The notes: generated by a model not told the origin, from the sequence alone. A stretch of 17,000 nucleotides of DNA from a bacterium (GCA_029933125.1 JAOZOU010000023.1:1-17000), one strand, 5' to 3'; positions 1 through 6,046 are shown, counted from the first letter of the stretch. Numbers and translations are program-made.

Positions 1-2
1 AG

Positions 3-293
3 ACTGCTCAGCGTCTCGTGGCGTTATTCGAGGATGATGAGGGTCGGATTCAGTCGCTGGGACGTGCCGCGTCGACAGCGTTTCGGGTATTTCAGTGCTT
101 CTGTCGGCGCCCGATACTCACAATGAAGGAGGTCTGCCGGCAGACGGGGCTTACCTTTCCGGCAGTTAGTAAAGCGGTGACGAGGCTCGTGAGGCTGGGT
201 ATAGTACGGGAGTTGACCGCGCAGCGGCGAAATCGGGTTTTTGCCTATGATCTCTACCTCAAAATTCTAAGCGAAGGCACAGAAGCACTATAA
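3..293 (+). CDS. Fic family protein, C-terminal end (5' part outside window)
   Basis: The reading frame is already open at the first bases (TAQRLVALFEDD...), so this is the 3' end of a longer gene; the GTG at 18 is only an internal codon. The visible residues form a winged helix-turn-helix: a first helix with LGRAASTAFRVFQ, then RRPILTMKEVCRQTGLTFPA as the recognition helix-turn-helix, and a wing ending IVRELTAQRRNRVFAYDLYL. This layout, with the ending ILSEGTE, is what I know from the C-terminus of chromosomal Fic/DOC proteins (N-terminal Fic domain with an HPFxxGNGR motif that AMPylates targets, plus a C-terminal wHTH). The Fic motif itself is outside the window, so the enzymatic assignment rests on the tail alone. 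A hairpin directly after the stop suggests the transcript ends here. Confidence 0.75.
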   Translation, partial: TAQRLVALFEDDEGRIQSLGRAASTAFRVFQCFCRRPILTMKEVCRQTGLTFPAVSKAVTRLVRLGIVRELTAQRRNRVFAYDLYLKILSEGTEAL

Positions 294-314
294 AGAGCCA
301 GACCCTGGCTCTTT
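292..314 (+). terminator. Terminator-like hairpin after the Fic gene
   Basis: Perfect 9-bp inverted repeat AAAGAGCCA / TGGCTCTTT with a 5-base loop, overlapping the last bases of the Fic stop codon. There is no long T run after it beyond the TTT of the stem, so it may be a weak intrinsic terminator or an RNA 3'-end stabiliser. Confidence 0.5.
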
Positions 315-733
315 GACAATATAGTCTTCAGGGCTGAGGAATCGTGTTCCTTTCTCCTGTCTTCAGATTTCCAACCAAAAGGGGAACACATTTTCAATAG
401 GATCTTGAATAGGTGTGGCATTCTGATCCGAGAAGGCGAAATTCCTTGAGAATTGACTTCTCGTTTTCTTTTGCTACGGGGATTACTCGATGCTAAAAGA
501 TTATGAGCTTTGGTACGTTAGGAAGCGGCTAGAACCATGATGAAGTGAATTCTCCTATAACGAACCTTGATGAAGCCACAGAATATTTGAGAACATGAGG
601 ACAAAAACAGAGGACAATGATCGTCCAGAGGTGAATATATGCGAGCATTTCGCACATATTTCTCATTCGGGAAGATATCATAACAATTCTGATATGAATT
701 GGTTAGGCGAAAGCGCAAGAGGAGGTATACCAA
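315..733. other. Intergenic region without a recognisable gene
   Basis: No convincing coding sequence in either strand; a 16-codon ATG frame at 490 has no homology I recognise. An imperfect stem pairs GTGTTCC plus TTT (344-353) with AAA plus GGAACAC (378-389), with a two-base bulge and a loop of about 24 bases. The stretch ends in a strong Shine-Dalgarno (AGAGGAGGT, about 718-726) for the next gene. No clear sigma-70 promoter was found. Confidence 0.4.
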
Positions 734-1201
734 ATGCGGATTGAATTCACCGTTAGAGGGCGTCCTCCTAAGAAACATGGGGAGAAGTCAATGTGGGCTC
801 GTGACGATGAAGCTCCTCTAATCGCCTTATTAAGAGAGAAAGCGCTTGAAGCCAGGCTGAAGGCTCGCCTTAATGACTGCTTCCGCTCATTAGTAGCTCT
901 GGAACTCACGGTATTTGCTCCGAGATCTCGGTTGGAGTCTGTAGGTGACCTCGACACCTTCATCGCTGGGATATGTGACGGCCTTCAAGCAGCTGACTCT
1001 AAGGTACTCCCCTATTTACACAAGACATTTCAGGAATCTAAGCGAAAAGAATTAGACCCTACGGTCCCGCTCCTTATTGAGAACGACGCAAAGGTGGTGT
1101 CCATTACTGCAAGAAAGGTGGCTTTAGATGAGGATCAAGAGATGTACTACAAAGTTGCCGTGGAATCGATTCAGACTGCGCCATCGCCTAATGCCGGATA
1201 G
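734..1201 (+). CDS. RusA-like Holliday-junction resolvase-fold protein
   Basis: 155 residues. The ATG follows AGGAGG with ideal spacing. The N-terminus (MRIEFTVRGRPPKKHG) matches the opening beta-strand and GRPxxK motif of RusA-type endonucleases. An acidic motif GDLDTFIAGICDGL (71-84) corresponds to the family's DLDN...K..LDAL helix, with Asp72 and Asp74 as likely metal ligands. ENDAKVVSITARK (116-128) corresponds to the family's DD-x-I/V strand, with Asp118 as third ligand. In E. coli RusA the third Asp follows about 19 residues after the second; here it is about 44, so there is an insertion containing a Lys/Arg-rich helix (95-107). RusA proteins are usually phage-encoded and cut four-way junctions. 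No phage genes are nearby, so this may be a stray or repurposed copy. The fold call is by motif only. Confidence 0.55.
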   Translation: MRIEFTVRGRPPKKHGEKSMWARDDEAPLIALLREKALEARLKARLNDCFRSLVALELTVFAPRSRLESVGDLDTFIAGICDGLQAADSKVLPYLHKTFQESKRKELDPTVPLLIENDAKVVSITARKVALDEDQEMYYKVAVESIQTAPSPNAG

Positions 1202-1296
1202 AAAGCTTGGCTGCGCTACGCCCAAAATGGCTTTGACGACTTTTTTATCCTGAAACCGCCATTTCGCAAGAACTGACCTTGACAGGCTCCCAGGCT

Positions 1297-1355
1297 GTCT
1301 AACGTGGAAGCTCAGCGGCGCGGTTTACCGCGTTCGCTGGAGCGCTTTGTTGGGC
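1297..1355 (-). other. attC: attC (59-base element) integron recombination site
   Basis: Exactly 59 bp. Plus-strand ends are GTCTAAC (1297-1303) and GTTGGGC (1349-1355), fitting RYYYAAC and GTTRRRY. Inside, GCTC-AGCG pairs with CGCTGGAGC with one extra base on one strand, and CGCGG-TTTA-CCGCG forms the central hairpin, so the single strand folds into the bulged stem that integron integrases recognise. Read on the minus strand it has the usual look (GCCCAACAAAGCGCT ... CACGTTAGAC), placing the minus-strand DUF1287 gene as its cassette gene. The gene's last nine codons and stop lie inside the site. Known biology: attC sites are cut between G and TTRRRY by IntI. Confidence 0.75.
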
Positions 1356-2053
1356 TGTCTTTCTTCCTCCACTTCTTGGAAATATCGGAAATGGCCTGTG
1401 ATCTCGAACATGAACAACACATCCTCGAGTTGCGTTCCTGCTCCGATATTGTGCACGACCTTGTAACGATCTCCACCCTTCACAGGAACGTTTGATACAA
1501 TCCCAATGTGAGGAACCCCATTGGGAAGACGCCACACAACTATATCGCCGGGTAGGTAGCCTCTCCCGTCGTTTGTTATCGGGACCGCCTTGCCCTTCCC
1601 CCGAAGAAACGTTGCGATATTCAGCGCACGGCGATGATCTATGTTACTGTCTGGCCGGTTCAATCCCCAGAGGTTAGGATAGCTCTCAAAATTCGCCTTC
1701 ATATCTTCCTGGATCTCAATTTGGAGATCAACTCCACATTTTCGAAGCGCTCGAATCACTACATCCGTGCATACTCCACGTTCGATAGGCACATCACCTC
1801 CAGGATATGAAAGTTCGATGTACGATGGGTCATAGATCGTCGTTTTTCCCACCTGTTCCATCGCAGCAACTGCAAGCAACTCAGCCTTCGACCTCGGCTT
1901 GCCGTCCAACGGTCGACCGGCCACCGCGCACTTGATTTCCTTGCTACCCACTAACGTCTGAGACGCGTCGCTCTCCCCGGCTTGCTCCTCGTTACACCCC
2001 ACGAGAAGTACCAGCATGAAAGTGAAAATTGTGGTAAAGCAACGTGCATTCAT
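1325..2053 (-). CDS. DUF1287 family lipoprotein (NlpC/P60-like fold), integron cassette gene
   Basis: 242 residues from the ATG at 2053. This start is preferred over an in-frame ATG nine codons upstream because AAGGAA (2061-2067) sits about 8 bases before it and it begins directly with a signal peptide. A hydrophobic stretch (FTTIFTFMLVLLVGC) ends in a lipobox with Cys20, so the product should be a lipid-anchored envelope protein. The mature part shows the DUF1287 hallmarks: IYDPSYIELSYPGGDVP, RGVCTDVVIRA (Cys about 95), EDMKANFESYPNLWGL, DHRRALN, PGDIVVWRLPNGVPHIGIV (His about 182) and VHNIGAGTQLEDVLF (His about 201). These Cys/His positions suggest a cysteine-peptidase-like active site, though the family's substrate is not established to my knowledge. 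The tail PNKALQRTR is attC-encoded and not part of the family domain. Likely dependent on an upstream cassette promoter. Confidence 0.85.
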   Translation of the reverse strand: MNARCFTTIFTFMLVLLVGCNEEQAGESDASQTLVGSKEIKCAVAGRPLDGKPRSKAELLAVAAMEQVGKTTIYDPSYIELSYPGGDVPIERGVCTDVVIRALRKCGVDLQIEIQEDMKANFESYPNLWGLNRPDSNIDHRRALNIATFLRGKGKAVPITNDGRGYLPGDIVVWRLPNGVPHIGIVSNVPVKGGDRYKVVHNIGAGTQLEDVLFMFEITGHFRYFQEVEEERQPNKALQRTR

Positions 2054-2090
2054 AGCGTAATTTCCTTGTTTCATCTCCATTCGGCTTGAC

Positions 2091-2156
2091 GACCAAGTTC
2101 ACCTATCGCTATGGAGCGCCAGCTGAATAGCCATCGGATGGAGGGCTTTGTTGACC
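2091..2156 (-). other. Degenerate attC-like site upstream of the DUF1287 cassette
   Basis: 66 bp between GACCAAG (2091-2097) and GTTGACC (2150-2156), each one or two bases off the attC core consensus. Arms CCTATCGCTAT (2102-2112) and ATAGCCATCGG pair at 9 of 11 positions around an AGCGCC/AGCTG centre. The right end shares GCTTTGTTG exactly with the intact attC at 1297-1355 and matches it at about 15 of 21 positions. It lies 38 bp upstream of the DUF1287 start and about 30 bp past the stop of the preceding scrap, which is where a cassette boundary should be. Mutated core bases suggest it no longer recombines well. Confidence 0.5.
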
Positions 2157-2185
2157 AGCCAGTTTTCCCGTTCTTTCCTTACTTA

Positions 2186-2330
2186 TCAATTCCTACTCAG
2201 GAGTTCAAGTAAGATTTGAGCGGCTTTCTTGTCTCCATCAATTGGAATCGGTTTTGAAGCAACCTCTTTGCCAATATTGTCCAGGACGAACGAACCGCCC
2301 CTTGAACAGGCAGCCTTAGGTCCCCATCGG
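2186..2330 (-). pseudogene. Small truncated coding scrap between two attC-like sites
   Basis: A minus-strand frame ends at 2186 with a protein-like sequence of about 35 residues (FVLDNIGKEVASKP, then DGDKKAAQILLELLSRN). The frame stays open upstream, but there it overlaps the Trp-tail gene in another frame and the residues become Arg/Gly-rich and unprotein-like. No start codon with a ribosome site precedes the good part. I read this as the 3' remnant of a cassette gene lost by deletion. Product unknown. Confidence 0.3.
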
Positions 2331-2332
2331 CA

Positions 2333-2375
2333 GGCTAACGGTCCGCGTGAGCGGCGACGCTGACGCTTGTCACTT
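2333..2375 (-). other. Possible short, degenerate attC-like hairpin
   Basis: GGCTAAC (2333-2339) stands one base from RYYYAAC. AACGGTCCGCGTG (2337-2349) pairs imperfectly (9 of 13) with GACGCTGACGCTT (2356-2368) around a 6-base loop. It begins right at the stop codon of the Trp-tail gene (2370), where a cassette's attC would lie. At about 43 bp it is shorter than normal attC sites and its far core box is poor, so it may be coincidental or a relic. Confidence 0.3.
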
Positions 2376-2714
2376 CCAAAATTCCCACCATTTCCGCGAA
2401 GTCTTCCGATCTGACTGATCTGACGACCGAGATTCCTGCTCACGGATTCGCGGCAGTTCTCGGGCAATCTGGCCAAACACCTCAATACCCTTCTCCCAAA
2501 CTTCACGATACGTTTGACGAAGTGACTCTGTCCCTTGGAGTGTCATCTTGGCCATTTCCCATTGCTGGCGTATCTCGCCTTCAGGTACTGGGTTTCCAGC
2601 CAAATGAATTGCATGTCTGAAGTTCTCATACGTCAGTTCTGAAATACTGTTCAGATATGCAAGAGCACGCTTGTAGTTGTCGGCAAGTTCTCTAGCTCTA
2701 TCAACGTTATCCAT
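2370..2714 (-). CDS. Small helical protein with Trp-rich basic tail, function unknown
   Basis: 114 residues; the ATG follows GGAGGGG at good spacing. I do not recognise the family. Residues 1-85 look all-helical with regular charged and hydrophobic spacing (DRARELADNYKRALAYLNSI; YREVWEKGIEVFGQIARELP). They are followed by a polar linker (REQESRSSDQSDRKTS) and an abrupt aromatic-basic end, RKWWEFWK. Such a tail could seat in a membrane interface or a partner groove. It is the third gene of a tight minus-strand set with the zinc-ribbon and HEAT genes (20 bp after the HEAT stop), so it probably acts with them. The HEAT protein also ends in a Trp/Arg-rich stretch (NRVLNWFRRMR), which suggests a shared docking mode. 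No enzyme motif is visible. Confidence 0.65.
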   Translation of the reverse strand: MDNVDRARELADNYKRALAYLNSISELTYENFRHAIHLAGNPVPEGEIRQQWEMAKMTLQGTESLRQTYREVWEKGIEVFGQIARELPRIREQESRSSDQSDRKTSRKWWEFWK

Positions 2715-2734
2715 AATGCGTCCCCTCCGATGGT

Positions 2735-3577
2735 TTATCTCATGCGTCGGAACCAGTTAAGTACTCTATTCCAAACAGAACCTGGCGGTCTTCCTAGCAC
2801 TTTGGAGAGCAATCTCCTCTTCGATTTCAGAGTTTTCATGGTGGTACGGACTGCTTGGTTGGCTCTTTTCCACTCAGTCTGCTCTGCTGGATGAGAACCT
2901 CCCTTCTCTTGTAGGGCAGACAGAAGGCGCTGCTCAATAGCGGGCAGTACGTTCAAGGTGTTCTCTGTGGCAGGCAGTCTTGTAATTAGTTCAGACAGCG
3001 CCTTAGCGGCACATTCTCGCAAGTGAGGACTGGGATAATCGTGAGGGCAAACTAGTAGCTCTGCAATTGGAGCAATGGCACTCTCATCTCCGAACTTAGC
3101 CAATGCGTTCATTATTTCGGCATGTACCCATAACCCTAACCTCTGAAACTCAAAATCTATCTCTTGTGTGATCTCGTCGATCACATTGGCTAGGTGGCGT
3201 TCTTCCGGGCTCAGCCGTCCATAGGATGTTTCGTCTGCCGTGGGTCGTTCGTACATTATTGTGCCGGTTGACAGTCCGTAGCCGTATCGAGCCGCTTTGA
3301 CGAGGCCAGCGAGGTCAGAGAGGCGCTTGAGGGCCAAGGCAAGTGTTGGAATGGCTTGCTTGTCGCCAATCGCCCCTAAAGCTCTCGCTGCGGCACCAAC
3401 AACCATAACATCATCGTCGTCCAGCATACGAAGGAGAGGTTGCACCGCAGCTTCAACACGGCGTTCGCCGAGAGAAATGGCGTTGCCAGCCCTGATCCTA
3501 GGATTCGGATCATTGAGACGATCAATCATCTGGGATATGTCCTCGTCTGACGCGCGGGACTGTTGGTGTTCGTTCAT
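2735..3577 (-). CDS. HEAT-repeat protein
   Basis: 280 residues. Two clear HEAT/PBS-lyase-type repeats lie at about 12-84 (LNDPNPRIRAGNAISLGE; LLRMLDDDDVMVVGAAARAL; GDKQAIPTLALALK). Another pair falls at about 150-200 (HAEIMNALAKFGDESAIAPI; HLRECAAKALSELITRLP). They are separated by a non-repeat insert (about 90-148). The end (246-280) is strongly basic and finishes NRVLNWFRRMR. HEAT solenoids are binding scaffolds, so this is likely the protein-protein platform of the three-gene set rather than an enzyme. The ribosome site is weak (TTAGGT about 6 bases before the ATG). The start is 39 bp after the zinc-ribbon stop, with no attC between, so the genes share a transcript. Confidence 0.8.
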   Translation of the reverse strand: MNEHQQSRASDEDISQMIDRLNDPNPRIRAGNAISLGERRVEAAVQPLLRMLDDDDVMVVGAAARALGAIGDKQAIPTLALALKRLSDLAGLVKAARYGYGLSTGTIMYERPTADETSYGRLSPEERHLANVIDEITQEIDFEFQRLGLWVHAEIMNALAKFGDESAIAPIAELLVCPHDYPSPHLRECAAKALSELITRLPATENTLNVLPAIEQRLLSALQEKGGSHPAEQTEWKRANQAVRTTMKTLKSKRRLLSKVLGRPPGSVWNRVLNWFRRMR

Positions 3578-3616
3578 CGATGACCTAAGTTCTTTTTGCT
3601 CGTCCTTGTTGCTTCC

Positions 3617-3883
3617 TCAGTCTTGGGTCGTGAAGAAGTAGGGACCACCCTCCTTCTTGCAGTTGGGGCAGGTTGGAATGCCCACAGAACCTACTTGGGA
3701 GGATGCGCACGAGAAACAAATGATATAGCCGCAATCCTGACACTTAAGCGCTATGTTCTCGCGCTTCATTGATGCCATCGAATCGGGGCCGAGCAGAGCT
3801 ATCTTGCCAGGGTCGAAGACGCGCACCTTGGCTTGTCTCCCGCAACTTTCGCACTTCACGTAGTCGCCGTCACGAACGTTCAC
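3617..3883 (-). CDS. Small four-CxxC zinc-ribbon protein
   Basis: 88 residues, starting at GTG with GGGGAGGAG 5 bases upstream. Four CxxC pairs occur: CESC (11-14), CQDC (48-51), CFSC (56-59) and CPNC (72-75), enough for two structural zinc sites. The sequence between the first and second pair (PGKIALLGPDSMASMKREN) has no catalytic signature. The closing part (CGYIICFSCAS...IPTCPNCKKEGGPYFFT) resembles zinc-ribbon modules that bind nucleic acid or protein. It is the first minus-strand gene next to the divergent promoter region facing the integrase relic, so it would be the integron's first cassette position. It probably forms an operon with the HEAT and Trp-tail genes. Specific function unknown. 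Confidence 0.75.
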   Translation of the reverse strand: MNVRDGDYVKCESCGRQAKVRVFDPGKIALLGPDSMASMKRENIALKCQDCGYIICFSCASSQVGSVGIPTCPNCKKEGGPYFFTTQD

Positions 3884-3915
3884 TTTACTCCTCCCCTTCT
3901 AGTTTGTGGCGCCAT

Positions 3916-3944
3916 TTGACACCGAACTTGCTATTCTACACAAT
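3916..3944 (+). promoter_or_regulatory. Putative sigma-70 promoter toward the integrase relic
   Basis: A perfect -35 box TTGACA (3916-3921), a 17-base spacer and CACAAT (3939-3944, 4 of 6 to consensus). It points right toward the integrase fragment and overlaps the divergent minus-strand promoter, as integrase promoters do in integrons. Confidence 0.4.
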
Positions 3945-3963
3945 CTCCGTTACTGTGAGTCAA
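3933..3963 (-). promoter_or_regulatory. Putative sigma-70 promoter for the zinc-ribbon operon (cassette-promoter position)
   Basis: Reading the minus strand: TTGACT (3963-3958), a 19-base spacer and TAGAAT (3938-3933). The boxes are good and the spacing is long. The predicted transcript would start about 43 bases before the GTG of the zinc-ribbon gene. Confidence 0.4.
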
Positions 3964-4032
3964 CTCATCAGCGGCTTTGCAGCCAGAATATCACGCGAGT
4001 GCGCACTTGGCAAGACAAAATGCAGGAAATGC

Positions 4033-4062
4033 GGGGAAATGGGGGAATAGGTGGGGAATGGG
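4033..4062 (+). other. G-quadruplex motif and inverted repeat upstream of integrase relic
   Basis: Four G runs (4033-4036, 4041-4045, 4053-4056, 4060-4062) with loops of 4, 7 and 3 bases fit the standard G-quadruplex pattern on the plus strand. An inverted repeat starts directly after or overlapping it: GGTTGGT (4061-4067) with ACTAACC (4084-4090). The latter resembles core-site boxes (GTTGGTT / GACTAAC, each one base off), so the attI site could have lain here. Confidence 0.4.
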
Positions 4063-4106
4063 TTGGTTGGAATCGCCGTAGCGACTAACCAGACCACTCA
4101 ACATGG

Positions 4107-4412
4107 GTGTTGTGGAGATTGTATCTAATGAAAAGACTGGATATGAGCGGAGATGACGATAAGCTGCAGGCCCTACTGGAAGGTTATCCCAACTTCCTGC
4201 GGGTAAGGAAGCTGGCCCCGCCCAAACCTCAACCCCACTTAGTACGCTGGGTGCGCGTGTTCCTGCTCTTTGCCAGCGAGCAAAGCGGTTAGAGCTTCGA
4301 GCAGACGCTGGGTTAGTTCCTGACCACACTCGGTCGATGTGCCGGCAGCAAGTCCTGGCGGATTCACCGGGCATCACGCGCCATTCGCATTTACCGGTAT
4401 CAGTATTGCGCC
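4107..4412 (+). pseudogene. Tyrosine recombinase (integron-integrase-like), N-terminal relic
   Basis: From the ATG at 4128 the frame reads LQALLEGYPNFLRVRKLAPP, LVRWVRVFLLFASEQSG, TAG (4290-4292), SFEQTLG, TAG (4314-4316), FLTTLGRCAGSKSWRIHRA and AIRIYRYQY. This pattern of a helical SAM-like core-binding domain (yPxFLRxR..P, WVrxFL.Fa, sFEqtL..FL..l, ..WqI.qA..AIRiY) is what I know from the N-terminus of integron-type integrases. The catalytic domain with its R-H-R-Y residues is absent; HsdS sequence follows in the same frame. TAG ends intact genes elsewhere in the window, so these stops inactivate. Position and orientation relative to the attC-like sites on the left fit a divergent intI. Confidence 0.55.
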
Positions 4413-5168
4413 ACCCGTGGCAGGAGGGAGGACAGAAGGGCGTCGGCGCTTCTGGCAATAACGGAAGGCGAGGCGAAGCGCCTGCGCGAGGAGGCTCGCC
4501 AGGAGGTCGACCGCCTCTGGCAATCCGTCCTCGCCGAAACCTTCCCCCGCCCCGGCTCCGACCTCCCCGAAGGCTGGCGCTGGGTTCGATTGGGTGACGT
4601 ATTCGAGCTTCAGCAAGGTGCCTCTATGTCGCCCAAGAGACGCCTTGGTCGCAACCCAAAGCCTTTTTTACGGACAAGGAACATTCTCTGGGGCCAACTG
4701 GACACGTCAGCAATGGATGAGATGGATTTCACGGAGGAGGAAATAGAAAAGCTTCGCTTGCAGCCGGGTGACCTTTTGGTATGCGAAGGGGGAGATGTGG
4801 GCAGGACTGCCGTCTGGGAAGGGAACCTTCCACTGGTTCTCTACCAGAACCACATCCATCGGCTTCGTGCTAAACAGGATTCTGTTGAACCGCGGTTTTT
4901 CATGTACTGGATGCAGGCTGCATACCAGGTGTTCCTCACGTATCAAGGCGCTGAGAGCAGGACAGCAATCCCAAACTTGTCAGGGCGTCGCTTAAAAGAA
5001 TTTCTCGCTCCCCTCCCCCCACTCCCCGAGCAGCGGCAGATCGTGGCGTGTCTGGAGGCGGTGCGGGAACGGGTGCAGGCGCTCAAAGAAGCCCAGGAAG
5101 AGACCGAGGCCCGCCTCAAAGAGCTGGAACGTTCCATCCTGGATAAAGCATTCCGAGGCGAGTTGTGA
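4413..5168 (+). pseudogene. hsdS: Type I restriction specificity subunit HsdS, C-terminal half
   Basis: Similarity begins about 4455 within the first coiled-coil spacer (AKRLREEARQEVDRLWQSV), then enters the second target-recognition domain (LPEGWRWVRLGDVFELQQG ... LQPGDLLVCEGGDVGRTAVW ... LYQNHIHRLRA). It ends with the conserved PPLPEQRQIVACLEAVRERV region, a second coiled coil and ILDKAFRGEL. A full HsdS has two such halves (about 400 residues) that contact a bipartite DNA site with HsdM and HsdR. Here the first half is missing, replaced by the integrase relic in the same open frame. The only near starts are weak (TTG 4590, ATG 4626) and lack a ribosome site. No hsdM or hsdR is present. A half-HsdS can sometimes dimerise, but a remnant is likelier. 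Confidence 0.8.
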
Positions 5169-6046
5169 TGCGGGATCTGTGGGGCAATCCGGTGGTCAGA
5201 CGTGGAGAGTATTTTGTCTTCCACGATGAGAGCATCCCCAACAAGCGCTGGTTGCTCATCGGTCTATCTTTCGTCAAGAAAGTGGATATCGATCACGTGC
5301 GAGCTGCTCTTCGCACAGCACGGGAGAAGGAGGGTGGATACTCTGGCGAGATCCATTTCAGCAAGCTACCGAAATCGTTTGACGGAGCATATGGAGCAAA
5401 GGCTCGGGTTGCTCGTCGATGGATGCAGGCTTTTGAGAACGGACTTGCTGAGAGCCTGAACTTCTCCTGTCTTGCCGTGGATCGTCACAGCCCGGCTTAT
5501 GAGCATCGCCGGTTCACTCGTGAGTTTCATGCATACAACCGGTTTACCGCCATGGCTCTAAAGGCTGGGATTGCCTGGCATATACACCCAGAGGATTTCG
5601 ATCAGCTCAACATGGAATTTGTCTCCGATGTCAAAGATCGAACAACCAGACCTGATCGAGGCTTGATTGACAATTTCGAGGACTATCTGCCGTACCGCGC
5701 TGAGCTCGATAGCTTTCTTGCGCAGTTAAGCGGCAGGTACTTCCCTGCCGTTAAGCTCACGATGCAGCTTCAGGATTCCGCAGAAGAAGATCTGCTTCAA
5801 TTCACCGATTTGATCCTCGGAGCTATTCAGATGGCCCTTGTAGCCGCGTCAAGCCGACCCGTGAAGCGCAAATTGGGAGAATTTGTGCCCGGCTTCTACC
5901 GAGATCTTCAGCAGCCGCCGTGGGGACAGCGATACGGACTCCACCGCCGGTTTAATCTGTGGAGGTTTCCAGACGAGGAAGGCCGCCCTAGTAACCACGT
6001 CCCTTTGAACCTCCAAATTGACACCGATCAGATTCCGCTGTTTTGA
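5168..6046 (+). CDS. DUF3800 domain protein
   Basis: 292 residues from the ATG at 5168, which overlaps the HsdS stop as TGATG, indicating coupled translation. It opens with the DUF3800 hallmark strand (EYFVFHDESIPNKRWLLIGL, acidic pair at about 20-21), then GYSGEIHFSKL (about 58-67). The second acidic motif SAEEDLLQFTDLILGAIQMA (about 204-223) carries the conserved D-x-x-LQ-x-x-D pattern. The family is thought to have an RNase H-like fold from these spaced acidic residues, and it is often found beside restriction and other defence genes. Biochemistry is not settled to my knowledge. The frame is intact with no signal or membrane segment, so it should be a cytosolic protein. Its loss-prone neighbours make it the survivor of a larger cluster. 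Confidence 0.8.
   Translation: MRDLWGNPVVRRGEYFVFHDESIPNKRWLLIGLSFVKKVDIDHVRAALRTAREKEGGYSGEIHFSKLPKSFDGAYGAKARVARRWMQAFENGLAESLNFSCLAVDRHSPAYEHRRFTREFHAYNRFTAMALKAGIAWHIHPEDFDQLNMEFVSDVKDRTTRPDRGLIDNFEDYLPYRAELDSFLAQLSGRYFPAVKLTMQLQDSAEEDLLQFTDLILGAIQMALVAASSRPVKRKLGEFVPGFYRDLQQPPWGQRYGLHRRFNLWRFPDEEGRPSNHVPLNLQIDTDQIPLF

Noticed and set aside
1202-1296. Intrinsic terminator after the RusA-like gene
   Set aside because: There is a run of T residues near 1240, but the preceding sequence offers only a 3-bp stem.
2186-2506. A 106-residue minus-strand gene
   Set aside because: Most of it overlaps the better-supported Trp-tail gene in another frame and is Arg/Gly-rich; only the last about 35 residues look protein-like.
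4290-4316. Two in-frame TAG codons as possible recoding (read-through or pyrrolysine)
   Set aside because: TAG ends intact genes in the window (glnA, RusA-like), and the integrase is in any case truncated, so simple decay explains it.
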